A stretch of DNA of 64,000 nucleotides from Tulasnella sp. 424 (GCA_019633425.1 WSUB01000028.1:62001-126000), one strand, 5' to 3'; numbered from the stretch's first letter, positions 22,964 through 37,744 are shown. Notes: generated by a model from the letters alone, not told the origin. Numbers and translations are program-made.

Positions 22964-23050
22964 ATAGCTCTCACAAATTCTATTCCATCTATTCTACATT
23001 TACAGTTGCCTATATACTGCGCAACCACGTCAGCCTCAACAATAGTCTCT

Positions 23051-26002
<2,952 letters not shown>

Positions 26003-26423
26003 GGTTGATTTTTAGGGATGGGCAAGGTTGGAGGATGGGAAGATGGGAGAGACGAGGGTAGAGTCAAGAGAGATTTCGTCGCGTCTTGCCGAGCTTTACG
26101 ACAGGGTCACGTGATGAGCGTTCCCAAAGAGGCGCCGCCACCCACTCGGCCAGGAACGGCTCCGGCAAGAATTTGTCTCCCGGTCCCACCGGCACGTCCC
26201 AATTGGTGGCCACATCGGTACAATTTCACCAGGAAGAACATTTGCCCTGATGTCGCTTGTCGGAGGAGCTCGCGCCGGAGCTAAGGCCTTATATCCGTGA
26301 GTCTAGGGTCCTCGACTGAGCAAGTTGCTGTGTTGTTTTGTGCCATCAATGTCCTACATATAGAGCAACACCGAGACAATTGCAGCATCTTCTTCCCTCT
26401 CCCCTCCATCATCTTGTCCAAAC
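26003..26423. promoter_or_regulatory. Shared intergenic promoter region of SPE3-LYS9 and the secreted-protein gene
   Basis: The 421 bp separate two divergently transcribed start codons, so both promoters must lie here. A GGAGCT/AGCTCC-rich, GC-rich core (26,120-26,290) lies between two pyrimidine-rich leaders. No convincing TATA box was located for either gene. Confidence 0.5.
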
Positions 26424-27188
26424 ATGCGTTGCTCTGTTCTCCTCCAGATCACCCTCGTCGTGTCCAGTACGTCAGATCCATTTCCGGCAAGTTCGGTATT
26501 TTCTCCAGTCTGACCTTCAAATATCCTTCCCCGTTGTATGGATCAAACAGCCTCAGCATCACTAGCTCTACCATTCTTTGAATCTGCCGGCTGGCAGATT
26601 ACTCGCCGCCAGGATTTATCTGCATGCTCTGACAAATGCGATACCGTCACTGCCCAGGTCCATGTATGTACAGGTAGTTTCCACATTATCTGTCCTCGTT
26701 TGTTGACGTGGTAAACCTGTAGTCTTGCGGGACCAATCAGACCTGTGTTTGCACGGCTTCTCTTGCTAAAGAATTGAAAGCCTGCACTGCCTGCACAGTC
26801 GAGGCCGATCCTCCCTCCGCCCAGATGCTGCAGAGTGCCCTTGATCGTACGTCTGCCATTGCTAGTCAATTAATCTCATTTCTCACTCTTCATCCTCACC
26901 GTCACTCTCGGTAACTGCAGAGTACTCAACTGCTTGCGCGAACGCTAAACATTGTGAGCCTTCTCTCCCACTTTCCTTAAGGTTGCGAGCCCCGTTCTCA
27001 GCAGGCTGACCACCGTTACAGCTGTCGGAAGTTTAATCCTGTCAGTCACCGGGGCTGCAAGTCTTACCTCTTCCCGGGCATCGGCTTCTATCACTTCCAC
27101 CTCGGCCATTAGCTCAATCGGCACTCCCCCCGCTTTGGCAACCTCGACCTCCTCCTTCGTCGCCTCTCTTTCTAGCGCTACTCAATAA
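26424..27188 (+). CDS. Small secreted cysteine-rich protein, 159 aa
   Basis: Five exons (26424-26466, 26551-26663, 26723-26846, 26921-26953, 27022-27188) join in frame with GT-AG introns of 84, 59, 74 and 68 bp. The N-terminus MRCSVLLQITLVVSTSASLA is a signal peptide with likely cleavage near residue 20; a possible dibasic site (RRQ) follows at about 33. The mature part holds eight cysteines outside the signal (40, 44, 54, 60, 62, 73, 76, 99), with a C-x-C pair and close C-x2-C spacing. A Ser/Thr/Ala-rich tail follows, suited to O-glycosylation or possibly a GPI anchor. Eight cysteines recall CFEM-type and other small secreted fungal proteins, but the spacing is not clearly CFEM. Function unknown; secretion is inferred. 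Confidence 0.75.
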
Positions 27189-27789
27189 GTAGTTGCTGGG
27201 GTCTCTAATTTTGCTTCCGCCGCTCTTATCAATCAGCCAGCCGTCACTCCCACTGATGGTCTCGTTGGAAGCGGCAATGGTGTGCAGGCGTCGGTGCCCC
27301 AATGACTGGCGCGTTTCTCGTCGCGGATTTTGTCGCAGCGTTCGCAGCCTTGTCAAGAACGCTAGTCGCATCTCGTCTAGACCAGGCTAATTCAATGGGC
27401 GGTACCCCTGGAGAGTTGCTGGGAAACCCCTTCCGACTAATTGGACGGCTCGGGGTGACGCGTTGGAGGTAGCGTTCCCAGACCGAGTGAGGGTCTTAGC
27501 CACCCGCCACCATCCAACACAGCGGCACGGATAGGTCGTCGCCACGAAGGACCAGAAGGGGAGCATAGACATCTGAGGCGTCATCGTCCTCGACCGACGA
27601 CGCTGGCCAAGGCGATACCAAACAATTTATGTAGACGCTGTTACCCGTCATAAGTATATTTATATGCTTGCCATGGAACATTGTGGATCTATCGTGCCGG
27701 TCCTGGGTAGCTTGGGAGGATTATCGCTCATGAATTTTGGCGTCGGGAATCTTAAAATGCATTCGAACAGGGGTGGCCCATGAAGTCCT
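27189..27789. other. No supportable gene between the secreted-protein gene and the gag-like repeat array
   Basis: Short ORFs only. The segmental repeat begins at about 27,790. Confidence 0.4.
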
Positions 27790-30610
27790 CAGTTTGTCGT
27801 TCAGACAACACTATAAGGGCAATAGCACAGGAAATGAGGATGAATTATAGTATGTCGCCAAAGTCGGTCCTGATCTCGCCGCCGCATACGACGTCTGCAT
27901 CGACAGCGAGCAAAACCATCTTCGTCTACTGGGGCATACTCAACAGATTTTTTATTAGACTATTCATGGACCTTGGCGACAAAAGCCCCGACGGAATTCC
28001 TGTTAACCGAAACCGGATTGTACCCTCTCGCGTATAGGAAGCTGTCACTCGTCACGGTAAAAGCACAATCCCATACGGAGTTTATTACTTGCGCAAATCC
28101 GTCTCAATTACTCAGGAATGCGTGATCCTAGCTAAAAAGGAATCTGGCAAGAGAAACCTTTCAACGGAATGGTTCCATCTACTTTAGTCGATCGGCTCGA
28201 AGACGATTTTCTAGCAAATGACTGATCAGCTTTTATATCCCATGATAGAAACTACGTATCCTACCGCTGTATACCAGCTGCAGTAGGGTAGAGCGCATTC
28301 GGGATCCGGGGCGAGGGCGATCTCGCTGGTAGAAGAGATAGCACCGAGCGTTATTTCTAACAAGATGAGTTAGCCATAGATAAGCAATCCACATAAACAA
28401 GAGAGGTGTGGTAATATTGCCTACTCCAGGTGCCAACGGCGTCACTCTTCCAAACAGGAATTACTTCGCCGCTTTTCGAAATGGTGCATGTCAAAAGCTG
28501 CCACGAACCCTGGCCAGAGTCAGAACTCTTTAGACTATACGAGTCCACAAGGGTCAGTGCACAAGCACTGAAAAATGACCATTGGTAAGCGGCAGACAAG
28601 CAATTTAATGCCATACGCACTCCCGCGATCCATTTTTAAGGTTAGGAACTGAGCTGCCCCAGTGAATCCCTAGCCAAGAATGTTGTGATCCATCCTACAT
28701 CGCTTTTGTGAGCACGTCCCGTAACTCAAGTGCAGAAGATCATTCGTATCAATACTCACGACTCGTTCCAAGAGAGTAGCGCCGGACAAGGAATTACAAC
28801 GTATGCGGAGGGCCTGATCCAAGCGGCATGTCACCCCGCAAATGCCATCCCCATCAGGGAGTTCAACATAATAATCCCCTTCGAAAAGGTCGAAAACCAC
28901 TTTCAAAACTCCCTGTAGTCGCCCGCCAGCTGTAGTAGTACAATTTGGGGAAGGCGCCGCTGCTAGTGTTGGCTCGATCCGAGGCCTGAAAATAAGTGAT
29001 ATTAGGTTAACATCTACAAACGGCTTACGAGTTCGAACCGGGTCCTCACTCGTCGCCGTATTTTGGAGGAGTCCACCGGTTGAGGAGCGCAACCTCCAAT
29101 TTCACCCAGTCCTGACGAACATCTTGTGGAAGCTGAGCATGCCATAGAAGAGCTTGATGGGAGAAGTGGAGTGACGCAAAGTCCGCCATCCAAGCGAGAT
29201 CTCGCAGTTTCCCTTCCTTCCACGCTGCAGTACGGATTGCGAGGATAAATTTGGTGCACTCTTCCCAGTCCGTGCCTTTGAAATAGTCGACTATATAGAG
29301 TGGAGGGACCGTTGAGGATCTCGGTGTTTCTGATAATCAGTCGGCGGGGACTACTTACCAGTAGTTGGTGGGGAGGACATCAGCGTGAGCGGGGTTTTCA
29401 GTCGTATTGATCACCCGGAGACTGAGCTTTGGTGGTGTGTAGTGTGGTGTGGGATATCAAGGTTGGCAAAGAAAGCGGTGCAGCTTCCTGTAAAGCGTTG
29501 TATCGTTGCTTTGACCAGCGACGACTCGGTAAAAGGTAAAGGTCAAAGAGGACGCGTCCCGCTTTTGATTGTTTACTCGGCGTTAATGCCTAAACGCCGT
29601 CCGGACGCGTCAAAGATCCACATGGAAGACATGCCGAGCTGTGCCGAGTCTAGGCCTGGTACCTATTCCCCAGCCCGCTAGCAAGGAGATCAGTCTATCA
29701 GACTGCATATGCTCGGCTACCTTTCTTATCATCACACCGGTGCACAAAGGCTCACCAGCTACTGAACTTCCGCTGATGCACGATCCTTCAACGAGTGGAC
29801 CCTCCGAAGCGTCGAAATCGTGCTTTACTGCCTCGCTACAGCTACTCCATGCATCCGTTAGTCCTGGTGAGATATCAGTCGCGATGAAAATACATTACCC
29901 CACTTCTAGATTCAACTCTATACTTTCCGCTGTACCAAGGGGAAAAGTTAGAGCTCTCTTCGGTTCTGCATCTAACTTTTTCTTTCGTCTTGATCAAACA
30001 ATGATATGATTTTCTTATTACTACGCCTGCGCTAATAAGAGCCCTTATTACTTCTGGTGGGTCTCCGGTCCAAACAAGTTGTAGAGGATTGGGCTGGAAA
30101 TCGAAAAGATTTTTCGCCTAAGCCACTTTTGCGTAGTCTCCCGGTGTCAGACTGATAACAACTTGTGAGGGTGGTAGGTTCGTTGTTATCACTTTTGCGC
30201 TCGAACCCGTCCGGGAGAAAGAGACCCGCGATGATTAATGGGACGGCGGTTAGGGTCTTCCTAATCCGCCACCTATTCGTACCGCGTTCTTTTCTTACAA
30301 AGTCAGATTTAGGTATTTGAAGTACCACAGCAAGAGAAACCGATAAATTGATCTCACTGCAACACCCGACGTCATCGACCTTGCTCATGAGGTACACATG
30401 ATAATGACCTTTCAGTGAGCAAAAAGCGCTTTTGGACCAGTGCTTGCGAACTAATAGCCGAGAAGCCTATCTTGTTGACTTCTCGCCCATCATCAGTTCC
30501 TTGAGATCTCGTTACGAACAAAGTCCGCGCGCGCCGAGCTATCGGGATTTTTCATATAATGTATACGGGGTGCTTTGCTGCGGAGAAATCCGATCTGAAA
30601 CGAGCTGAGT
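27790..30610. repeat. Segmental duplication unit A (gag-like gene module)
   Basis: The unit starts with a block containing AGACAACACTATAAGGGCAA, followed by a 3' flank (words like GACAAAAGCCC and GGAATCTGGCAAGA), the minus-strand gag-like gene, and an upstream part with the block GAACAAAGTCCGCGCGCGCC at about 30,510. The same order recurs in units B and C. Unit A has two extra stretches relative to B, at about 29,480-29,690 and about 29,750-30,000, with no clear element ends. It lacks the HMG 5' region and runs directly into unit B at about 30,610. Confidence 0.8.
28226..29380 (-). CDS. Gag-like domain protein, tandem copy A
   Basis: Starting at ATG 29,380 (MSSPPTTVDYFKGTDWEEC), six exons can be joined in frame using the same splice positions as copies B and C, ending at TGA 28,226. 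The N-terminal domain (about residues 8-88) contains DWEEC, then KLRDLAWMADFASLHFSHQA, LLWHAQLPQDV and a terminal NRWTPP. This is a helical pattern like that of retroelement gag/capsid N-domains, found in a lineage-specific gene family of mushroom fungi. The rest is beta-rich (GVLKVV, YYVELPDGDG, SWQLLTCTI, GEVIPVWK) and unrecognised. There is no protease, reverse transcriptase or zinc knuckle. Expected length is close to the 281 aa of copy C. The frame is intact, so it could be expressed. Function unknown; a domesticated retroelement gene is one possibility. Confidence 0.65.
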
Positions 30611-31058
30611 TCCCCGAACCTTGTTGCTCAGACAACACTATGAGGGCAAAGCACAGGCAGCGAGGGCACCGGCTTATATAGCCAGCCAAAGCCGATCCTC
30701 ATCTCACCGCCGCATGCGAGGGTATACGTATACATCGACATCGAGCAAGGCATCTTCGTTTATTGAAGCCTAGACGAAAGACCTTTTATCAGACGATTCA
30801 TGGTCGTTAGCTACAAGAGCCCTGACAATATTCCTGTTGACCAAGACCAGATTGTAGCCTCTCGCATATAGGAGGCTGTCACTCGTTAGGGTAGAAGCAC
30901 AATCTTATACGGAGTTGATTACGTTACTATATACTGTCTCAATTACTCAGGAATTCGTGAGCCTGATAAAAAGAATCTGGCAAAAAAAGCTTTTCAACAG
31001 AATGGTTCCATCTACTTTACTCAATCGGCTCGAAGAAGATTTTCTGGCAAACAAAGGA

Positions 31059-32210
31059 TCAGCTTTGATATGTCATTATACATCCCCTGTGTCCTACCGC
31101 TGTATTCCAGTTGAGGAGGGACCCCAGTGCGCTTCCTGGATCCGGTGCGAGGCGGATGGAAGTAACGGATCGGATGGCACCAAGCGTTATTTCTAGCAAG
31201 ATGAGTTAGTCATAGGTAAGCGATCCACATAGAGAAGAAAGGAATTGGAATAATCCCTACTCCTGCTGCCAACGGCGTCAGTCTTCCAGACAGGAATTAC
31301 TTCGCCGGTTGTCGAAATGGTGCATGTTAAAAGCTGCCACGGACTGTCAAGAGAACTCCAAGAACTCTTTAGACTATACGAGTCCACAAATACCAGGCCA
31401 CAGACACTAAAAGTAACCTTTGGTAAGCGGCAGACAAGTAGTTTAATGTCACACGTACTCCTTCGATCCATTTTTCAAGTTGGGATCCGAACTCGGCCAT
31501 TGAATCCCTAGCCAAGAATGCTGTGATCCATCCTACATCGCTTTTGTGAGCGCGCCCCGTAGCTCAGATGCAGAAGTTTATTCGTATCGATACTCACGGC
31601 TCGTTCCAAAAGAGTTGCACCGGGCAAGGAGTAACAACGTATGCGGAATGCCTCCCTCGAGTCGGATGTCAACCCGCAAACATCTTTCCCATCACGGTAT
31701 CTAACATAATAACCCTCTCCGAATGTTTCAGAAACCACTTTCAAAACTCCTTGTAGTGGGCTGCCAATGGTAGCACTACGATTTATGGAAGGCGCCGCGG
31801 CTGGTGTTGGCTCAATTCCAGGCCTGAAAAGAAATAATATCAGGCATTACGACATACGAGATCCCAACCGGGTTCTCACTCATCGCCGTGTTTTGGAGGA
31901 GTCCACCGATTGAGAAGCGCCACCTCCAATTTCGTCCAGTCTTGACGAACATCTTGTGGAAGCTGAGCATGCCATAAAAGCGCTTGATGGGAGAAGTGGA
32001 GTGACGCCAAGCCGGCCATCCAAGCGAGATCCCAAAGTTTCCCTTCCTTCCATGCTGCCGCACGGATTGCGAGGATAAATTCATTACACTCTTCCCAATC
32101 CGTGCCCTTGAAACGATTGACTATAGAGTAAGAGGAACCATTGAGGATGTCAGTGTTTCTGCTAATCAGTCGGCGGGCGATTACGTACTAGTAGTTGGCT
32201 GGGAGGACAT
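31059..32210 (-). CDS. Gag-like domain protein, tandem copy B
   Basis: ATG 32,210 begins MSSQPTT, which joins across a 60-bp GTACGT intron to INRFKGTDWEEC. The six-exon structure and stop position match copy C. Differences from C include KLWDLAWMAGLASLHF in the gag-like domain and ETFGEGYYVRYRDGKD in the middle. All exon junctions keep the frame (for example GDE|PGIEP, ERA|DGSQHSW, SKD|VCGLV, GSR|KITLGA). It ends at TGA 31,059. No disabling mutation was seen. Family and function are as unclear as for copy A. It lies between duplicated flanks and only 0.9 kb from the solo LTR. Confidence 0.65.
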
Positions 32211-33148
32211 CAGCGTGAGCGCTTGTCAGGATTTTCGATTGTCTTGATCACCCTGAGACTGAGCTTGGTGGTGTGTCGAGCGGTGCAGGATATCGATGCT
32301 GGCGAAGAGCGAGGCACAAGGGGATCAGACTGTCAACGTTGCGCATATGTTCGGTGACCTCTCTTATCATCACACCGGGTACAGAGCCTCATAGTCTTCG
32401 GCACGGTATCATCTTTTCTCAAACAACAGCCTAATCGCCTTATTAATAAACCTTCGTTAATAAATGCCCTAATCATTTAGGGCGGGTGCCCGCTCCGAAC
32501 AAGCCCTGGAGATGGGCTGGAAATCGAAAATATTTTTCGCCCAAGCCGCATTTTGCGTTCGGACGCGTACGGGAGGAAGAGAACCGGGATGATTAATGGA
32601 ACATCCGCTAAGTCTGCCTAACCTGCTACCTATTCAGACCCCGCTTCTTTCTTGCGAATTCAGGTATGAAGTACCACAGCAAGAGAAACTGATTGCGCTC
32701 ACTGCAACACCCGACGTCATCCCCTTTCAGTGAGCAAAAAAAAGTCCAGAGCTTGCAAAATTAGCCGAGAAAGCTTATCTTGTTGGCTTGTCGCCTATCA
32801 TCGGTTCCTCGAGATCTCGATACGAACAAGGTCCGCGCGCGCCGAGTTTCCGGGACATATGATGTATATGGGGGAAGGACTTTGTTTCGGTAAATCCGAT
32901 CTAAGACGATGCTGAGCTCCCCTTCTTCTGTCTTCGGGTCGGAACAGATCGCGAAGGCACATGAAATTAGCCTCTTAGTCGTTGATGCCCGGGAAACCGT
33001 GACCAGTTCGCTTTTGGAAGAGAGCTTCAAAATGTGGGACTAATTAGACGAAGAAACGGTAGCCGTGAAAGAAGTACTTGACACATGCTGAAGCATGGGA
33101 ACACCCGTCGTTAGATTTCAAAGTGGAAGTAGAACTTGGGGCTCAAAG

Positions 33149-33423
33149 TGTTGACGTTCGGCCCAAGCGGACCCTTAAGGTTCGCGGAGGCGTGGGTAGC
33201 TAATTAGAATAAAGTGCCGACGGGTTAAGCCCTCGGTGAAATGTACGAATAAGTAATTGCCCTTTATTGGAATTCCCTTTTCTTTCTCTTTCTTTAGATA
33301 AACCATAAATGTACGAACGACGTATAAAAGGCGTTCGATTCGTAGTTGAGATAATAATCAATCAATTCTCATTATATCTACGACTTGCGTACATCTCTAT
33401 CTACCCGTCCCCGCTGCTCAACA
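33149..33423 (+). repeat. Solo LTR, 275 bp, with 5-bp target duplication CAAAG
   Basis: It starts TGTTGACG and ends GCTCAACA, giving a TGTTGA/TCAACA terminal inverted repeat. CAAAG directly precedes (33,144-33,148) and follows (33,424-33,428). The paralogous unit C has the uninterrupted site GGGGCTCAAAGGGGAGAAGC at about 37,281-37,300. That proves insertion of exactly this block into unit B after the duplication. An internal CGTATAAAAG could be the LTR's own TATA box. Short length and 5-bp duplication suit a Ty1/copia-type LTR; orientation is arbitrary. Confidence 0.9.
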
Positions 33424-33917
33424 CAAAGGGGAGAAGCAAGAAGAAGAAGAAAAGCTCGTACCCGTAACACTGAAACCTATCGGAAACCTCCCACCGGCAA
33501 CGTAAGGGTACGCCAGTATCCAGATGGTCCGTTTTTTTGTTCGCTCTAGATCGCAAGGTCGTCCCGAAAGAGCGGTAGGCCATGGAACGGAAGACTCCCC
33601 GCGGACCTTGAACCATGTGCAAAAGGGTGAGGGCACAGCCACTAAATTACCCTTTCGTAAGGTTCGGGTGCGTCGGGGCGATAGTCGTAGCGTTTATCGA
33701 GGCGATGCCGAGATTTCGCGGCCAAAAAAGTGAAAATTACAAGACCCAGCGGTACCGCTGACCCTGTCGGTATTTCGGTCAGCAAGCCATGCAAGCGACT
33801 GAAGGAGAGAGCTAACACATTCCAAGAGAACCCGTTGATAATTAATCTCCCGCTCATCGGGGTGGAAAGAAGAGCTAAGTTCTTGGAAAGAAAAGTCGCC
33901 AAAATAAAAAAGCCCCT

Positions 33918-33992
33918 ATGTGATTTTATGTAGTAAACCCCAGAGGCCACGACGTACCACGCTCTCTCCGACTGCACTACATAAAATCACAT
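33918..33992. repeat. 17-bp inverted repeat upstream of the truncated HMG copy
   Basis: ATGTGATTTTATGTAGT (33,918-33,934) and its exact complement (33,976-33,992) flank about 41 bp. The equivalent site upstream of the intact HMG gene (37,745-37,822) has 18-bp perfect arms. It could form a hairpin, be a tiny MITE, or be a paired protein-binding site. Confidence 0.6.
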
Positions 33993-34394
33993 CGCTGCAA
34001 GCTTCGATTGTTTCTCTTTGAGACATTTGGGACATTTACCTCCCACAGACGATGCACCGGTCAGATTTCTTATTCAACGTCATACGAACGACTAGGAGAC
34101 CCAAGGTGGTCGATGAAGAGGAATCAAGATCTGGGAGACGCTTGAGGTGATGTGGATGGCCCTGAATTATGTGTAATGTGTAGGGATAGTGTCTTTGTTG
34201 CATGTTGCTCCCCTGTGGCTGGGGGGAGGGGGTCAGAGAGAAATTGGCTGGATTGGAATCTCATCGGCGGTGGGTCCATACAAACCCACGATATCCACAG
34301 ACGGAGAACAATAAAGGTCTTTCAAGTCCTCCCTCACACGGAATATGCCACTAATCCCCCTCTCCCCCATCATCTCTACCTGCTACTATTATCC

Positions 34395-34826
34395 ATGTCG
34401 AGCACTATCCACGTCTCGCTACTCCCCGCCGACGTCCTTGACGTCCTCGCCCGCTCTCAAGACGACGACACGCCCGCTCGCAAGAAACCTTTTCACGGTC
34501 GCAAACTCCCCGCCGATCACATCCCTCGTCCTCGTAACGCGTTCATCCTCTTTCGCAGTAAGTCAAAGGGCGAGCCCATTCATTCATTCGCTCTCCCAGT
34601 CGACTCAATCGTCGCGTTCATCGCTCTGACCATACCACTTTCCCCTCTTTCAACCAACTTTGTCGAAGAGCCCAAGCTAACCCGCGGGACAGAGGTAGAC
34701 CATCGTAATATCTCCAAGGTACGTTCTAGGCATATTAGACGTGTCCTCAAGTCCTCCATCCCTCTTCGGTCCAAATCAAATGAACCCCTCGGGAACGCTG
34801 ACCACAACATACTTTCCCTATGCATG
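34395..34826 (+). pseudogene. Truncated copy of the HMG-box gene (exons 1-2 only)
   Basis: From ATG 34,395 the copy follows exon 1 of the intact gene closely (SLLPADVLDVLARSQDD, HIPRPRNAFILFR). It then follows intron 1, exon 2 (NFVEEPKLTRGTEVDHRNIS) and most of intron 2. At about 34,826 homology ends just before the exon-3 acceptor and unit C begins. The HMG box is therefore cut in half. The intron-1 acceptor is destroyed: the intact gene has TTGCAG before CCAACTTT, this copy has TTCAAC. No stop occurs in the unspliced intron, so a long open frame from 34,152 to 35,129 runs through into repeat DNA. Any product would lack a complete DNA-binding domain. Confidence 0.9.
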
Positions 34827-37300
34827 CGACGTCTGCACCGACACCGAGCAAAGCCATCTTTGCTTATTGGAGCCTATACCCAACAGACCTTTTATCAGAC
34901 GATTCATGTTTGTTGGCGACAAAAGCCCCGACGGAGTTCCTGCTCACCGAGACCGGATTGTGGCCTTCTCGCATATAGGAGGCTGTCACTCGTGACCGTA
35001 GAAGCACAGTCCGATACGGATTTCATTAAGTTGGCATATATCGTCCTAACTACCCGGGAAGGCGTGAACCTGACTAAAAGAATCTGGCAAGAAAAGCCTT
35101 TCCATGGAGTGGTCCCATCTACATTATGAGTCAATCGGTTCGAAGAAGATTTTCTGGCAAAGAAAGGATCAGCTTTGATATGTCTTTATAAAACCCACGT
35201 TTCTTACCGCTGTCTCCCAGCCGTAGAGCTCCAGATCGAGAGCTTTTCTGGGATCTGGGGCGAGGACGACCGCATTGGCGTACAAGCAAGCACCAAGCGT
35301 AATGTCTGGTAAGATGAGTTGATCATAGGTAACGATCCGCATGAAAAAAAAAAAAGAAATTGAATATGGCATACTCTTGGTACCAACGGCGTTACTCCTC
35401 CAGACAGGAATTACCTCGCCGTTTGTCGCAATGGTGCATGTTAAAAGCTGCCACGGAGTAGAAGAATTGCTCCAAGAACCCTTTAGACTATACGAGTCCA
35501 CATTGACTAGCCAACAGTAACTGAGGAATTATTATTGGTAAGCGGCAAACGAGCAGTTTAATGCTACACACACTCTTTGGATCCATTTTTCAGGTTGGGA
35601 TCCGAGCTCTGCCAGTGAATCCCTAGCCAAGAATGTTGTGATCCATCCTACATCGATTTTGTGAGCACACCCCATGACTTAAATGCAGTAAAGTATTCGT
35701 AACGATACTCACGACCCGTTCCAAGAGAGTAACGCCGGACAAGGAGTCGCAACGTACGCGGAGTGCCTGTTCCGAGTTGGATGTCACCGCGCAATTACTA
35801 CCTCCATCAAGGAATCTGACATAATAAACTCCTCCAGATTTTTCGCTAACCACTTTCAAAACTCCCTGTAGTGGGCTTCCAGTGGTAGCACTACGGTTTA
35901 CGGAAGGCGCCGCTGCTGGTGTGGGCTCGATCCGAGGCCTGAAAAGAAATGATATCAGGTTTACATTCGGCTTACGAGGTCCGAACCGGCTACTCACCCG
36001 TCGCCGTATTTTGGAGGAGTCCACCGACTGAGAAGCGCAACTTGCAATTTCTTCCAATCTTGACAAACATCTTCTGGAAGCTGAGCATGCCACAACAGAG
36101 CTTGATGGGAGAAGTGGAGTGACGCAAAGTCCGCCGTCCAAGCGAGATCTCGAAGTTTCCCTTCCTTCCATGCTGCTGCACGGATTGCGAGGATAAATTT
36201 GCTGCACTCTTCCCAATCCGTGCCTTTGAAATGCTCGACTGTAGAGTGGGACCGTTGAGGATCTCGGTGTTTCTGATAATCAGTCGGCCTTTATGACGAC
36301 TTACTAGTAGTTGGTGGGGAGGACATCAGCTTGAGCGCTTGCCAGGGATTTCGATTGTCTTGATCACCCGGAGACTGAGCTTGGTGATGTGTAGTGCGGT
36401 GCAGGATATCGAGGTTGGCGAAGAACGAGGCACGAGGGGATCAGACTGTAAACATTGCGTTGCGCGTATGCTCGGTGACCTCGGTTATCATCACACCGGG
36501 TACAGAGGCGCAAAGCTCTCTTTCGGCACGGTGTCTGTTTTTCATCTTTTCTCAAACAACAACCTAATCGCCTTATTAATACGCCTTCGTTAATAAAAGC
36601 CTTAATCACTTAGGGCGGGTGCCCGCTCCGAACAAGCCCTGGGGGGTTGGGCTAAAAATCGAGGACATTCGCCCAAGCCGCATTTTGCGTTCGGACGCGT
36701 CCGGAAGGAAGTAATTAATGGGCCATTCATTGGAGGCTTCCTAACTCGCTCCCCGCTCTTTTCTGGCACAGTCAGGTCCAGATATTTGAAGTACTACAGC
36801 AAGCTTGCTCTCACCGCGACACCCAACGTGATCTACCGTGCTCACGAGGGGTTCATGATATCCCCTTTCAATGAGCAAAGAAACGTTTTAGTCCAGATTG
36901 CAAAATTAGCCGGGAAAGGCTATCTTGTCGACTTCTCGCCTATCATCAGTTCCTCGAGATCTCGATACGAACAAGGTCCGCGCGCGCGGAGTTATCGGGA
37001 CACATGATTGTATCTGGAAGGAGAACTTTGTTTCGGGGAAATCCGACCTGAAACGATGCTGAGTTCCCCGTCTTTCTATCTTCGGGTCGGAACAGATCTC
37101 GAAGGCACATGAAATTAGCCTCTACGTTGTTGATGCCCGGAATGGATGACGAGTGCGCGCTTTTGAAAAAGGTGGGACGGGGTAGATGAGGAACGATGGC
37201 TGTGAAAAGAGCACTTGACGCATGCTGGAGTATGGGAACACCCGTCGTTGGATTTCAAAGAGGGAAGGGAAGCAGACCTTGGGGCTCAAAGGGGAGAAGC
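34827..37300. repeat. Segmental duplication unit C (gag-like module next to the intact HMG gene)
   Basis: It begins abruptly inside HMG intron-2 sequence with GCGACGTCTGCACCGACACC, which matches the start of unit A at about 27,888 (with a few differences). It contains gag-like copy C, then the shared upstream blocks, and passes without interruption into the HMG upstream region at about 37,290. Being joined to the intact HMG gene, it may be closest to the ancestral arrangement. Confidence 0.85.
35169..36326 (-). CDS. Gag-like domain protein, tandem copy C (281 aa)
   Basis: Six exons join in frame: 36326-36305, 36238-35998, 35938-35713, 35647-35574, 35520-35375 and 35305-35169 (846 nt). The N-terminal gag-like domain has IEHFKGTDWEECSKFILAIR, then SHQALLWHAQLPEDV and a closing SRWTPPKYGD. 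A Pro/Ala linker (PRIEPTPAAAPS) follows. The C-terminal part contains LQGVLKVVSEKSGGVYYVRF, SYSLKGSWSNSSTPWQLLTC, GEVIPVW and ITLGACLYANAV. There is no signal peptide, zinc knuckle or catalytic motif. Intron positions are identical in all three copies, so the copies were duplicated as DNA. I recognise the gag-like pattern only by its general shape. The complete frame in all three copies suggests selection or recent origin. Confidence 0.7.
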
Positions 37301-37744
37301 AAGCTCGTCCCCATAACCCTGAAACCTATCTGAAGCTCCCACCGGCAACCTACGGGTACACTAGTATCCATAGGGTCTCTTTTTTTGTTCGCTCTAGATC
37401 GTAAGGTCGTCCCGAAAGAGCGGCAGGCCATGGAGACGGGAGAATGTGGACTCCCGAACCATGTGCAAAAGGGGGGAAGACACAGCCACTAAATTACTCT
37501 TTCATAAGGCTCGGGTGCGTCGGAGCGATAGTCTTAGCGTCTATCGAGGCGTTGCCGAGATTCACGGCCAGCAAAAGAGAGAAAATTATAAGCCCAGCGG
37601 TACCGCTGACCCTGTCGGTGTTTCGGTCAGCAGCCATAATCGACTTGAGAGCTAACACATTCCAAGACAATTAATCTCCCGCTCATCGGGGTGGAAAGAA
37701 GAGCAAGGTTCTTGGAAAGAAAAGCCGCCAAAATAAAAAAGCCC

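Larger units (their letters stand above)
30611..33428. repeat. Segmental duplication unit B (gag-like module; continues into an HMG 5' copy)
   Basis: It has the same block order as unit C, including the GGCGGGTGCCCGCTCCGAAC block at about 32,480 (unit C about 36,615) and GAACAAGGTCCGCGCGCGCC at about 32,825. At 33,149 it is interrupted by a 275-bp solo LTR that is absent from unit C. Beyond the LTR the copy continues through the HMG upstream region and HMG exons 1-2 to about 34,826. Confidence 0.85.

Noticed and set aside
34152..35129. 325-codon plus-strand open frame as an intact gene
   Set aside because: It is an unspliced read-through of the truncated HMG copy (exon 1, intron 1, exon 2, intron 2) into unit C. 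Homology to the intact gene shows it is a broken duplicate.
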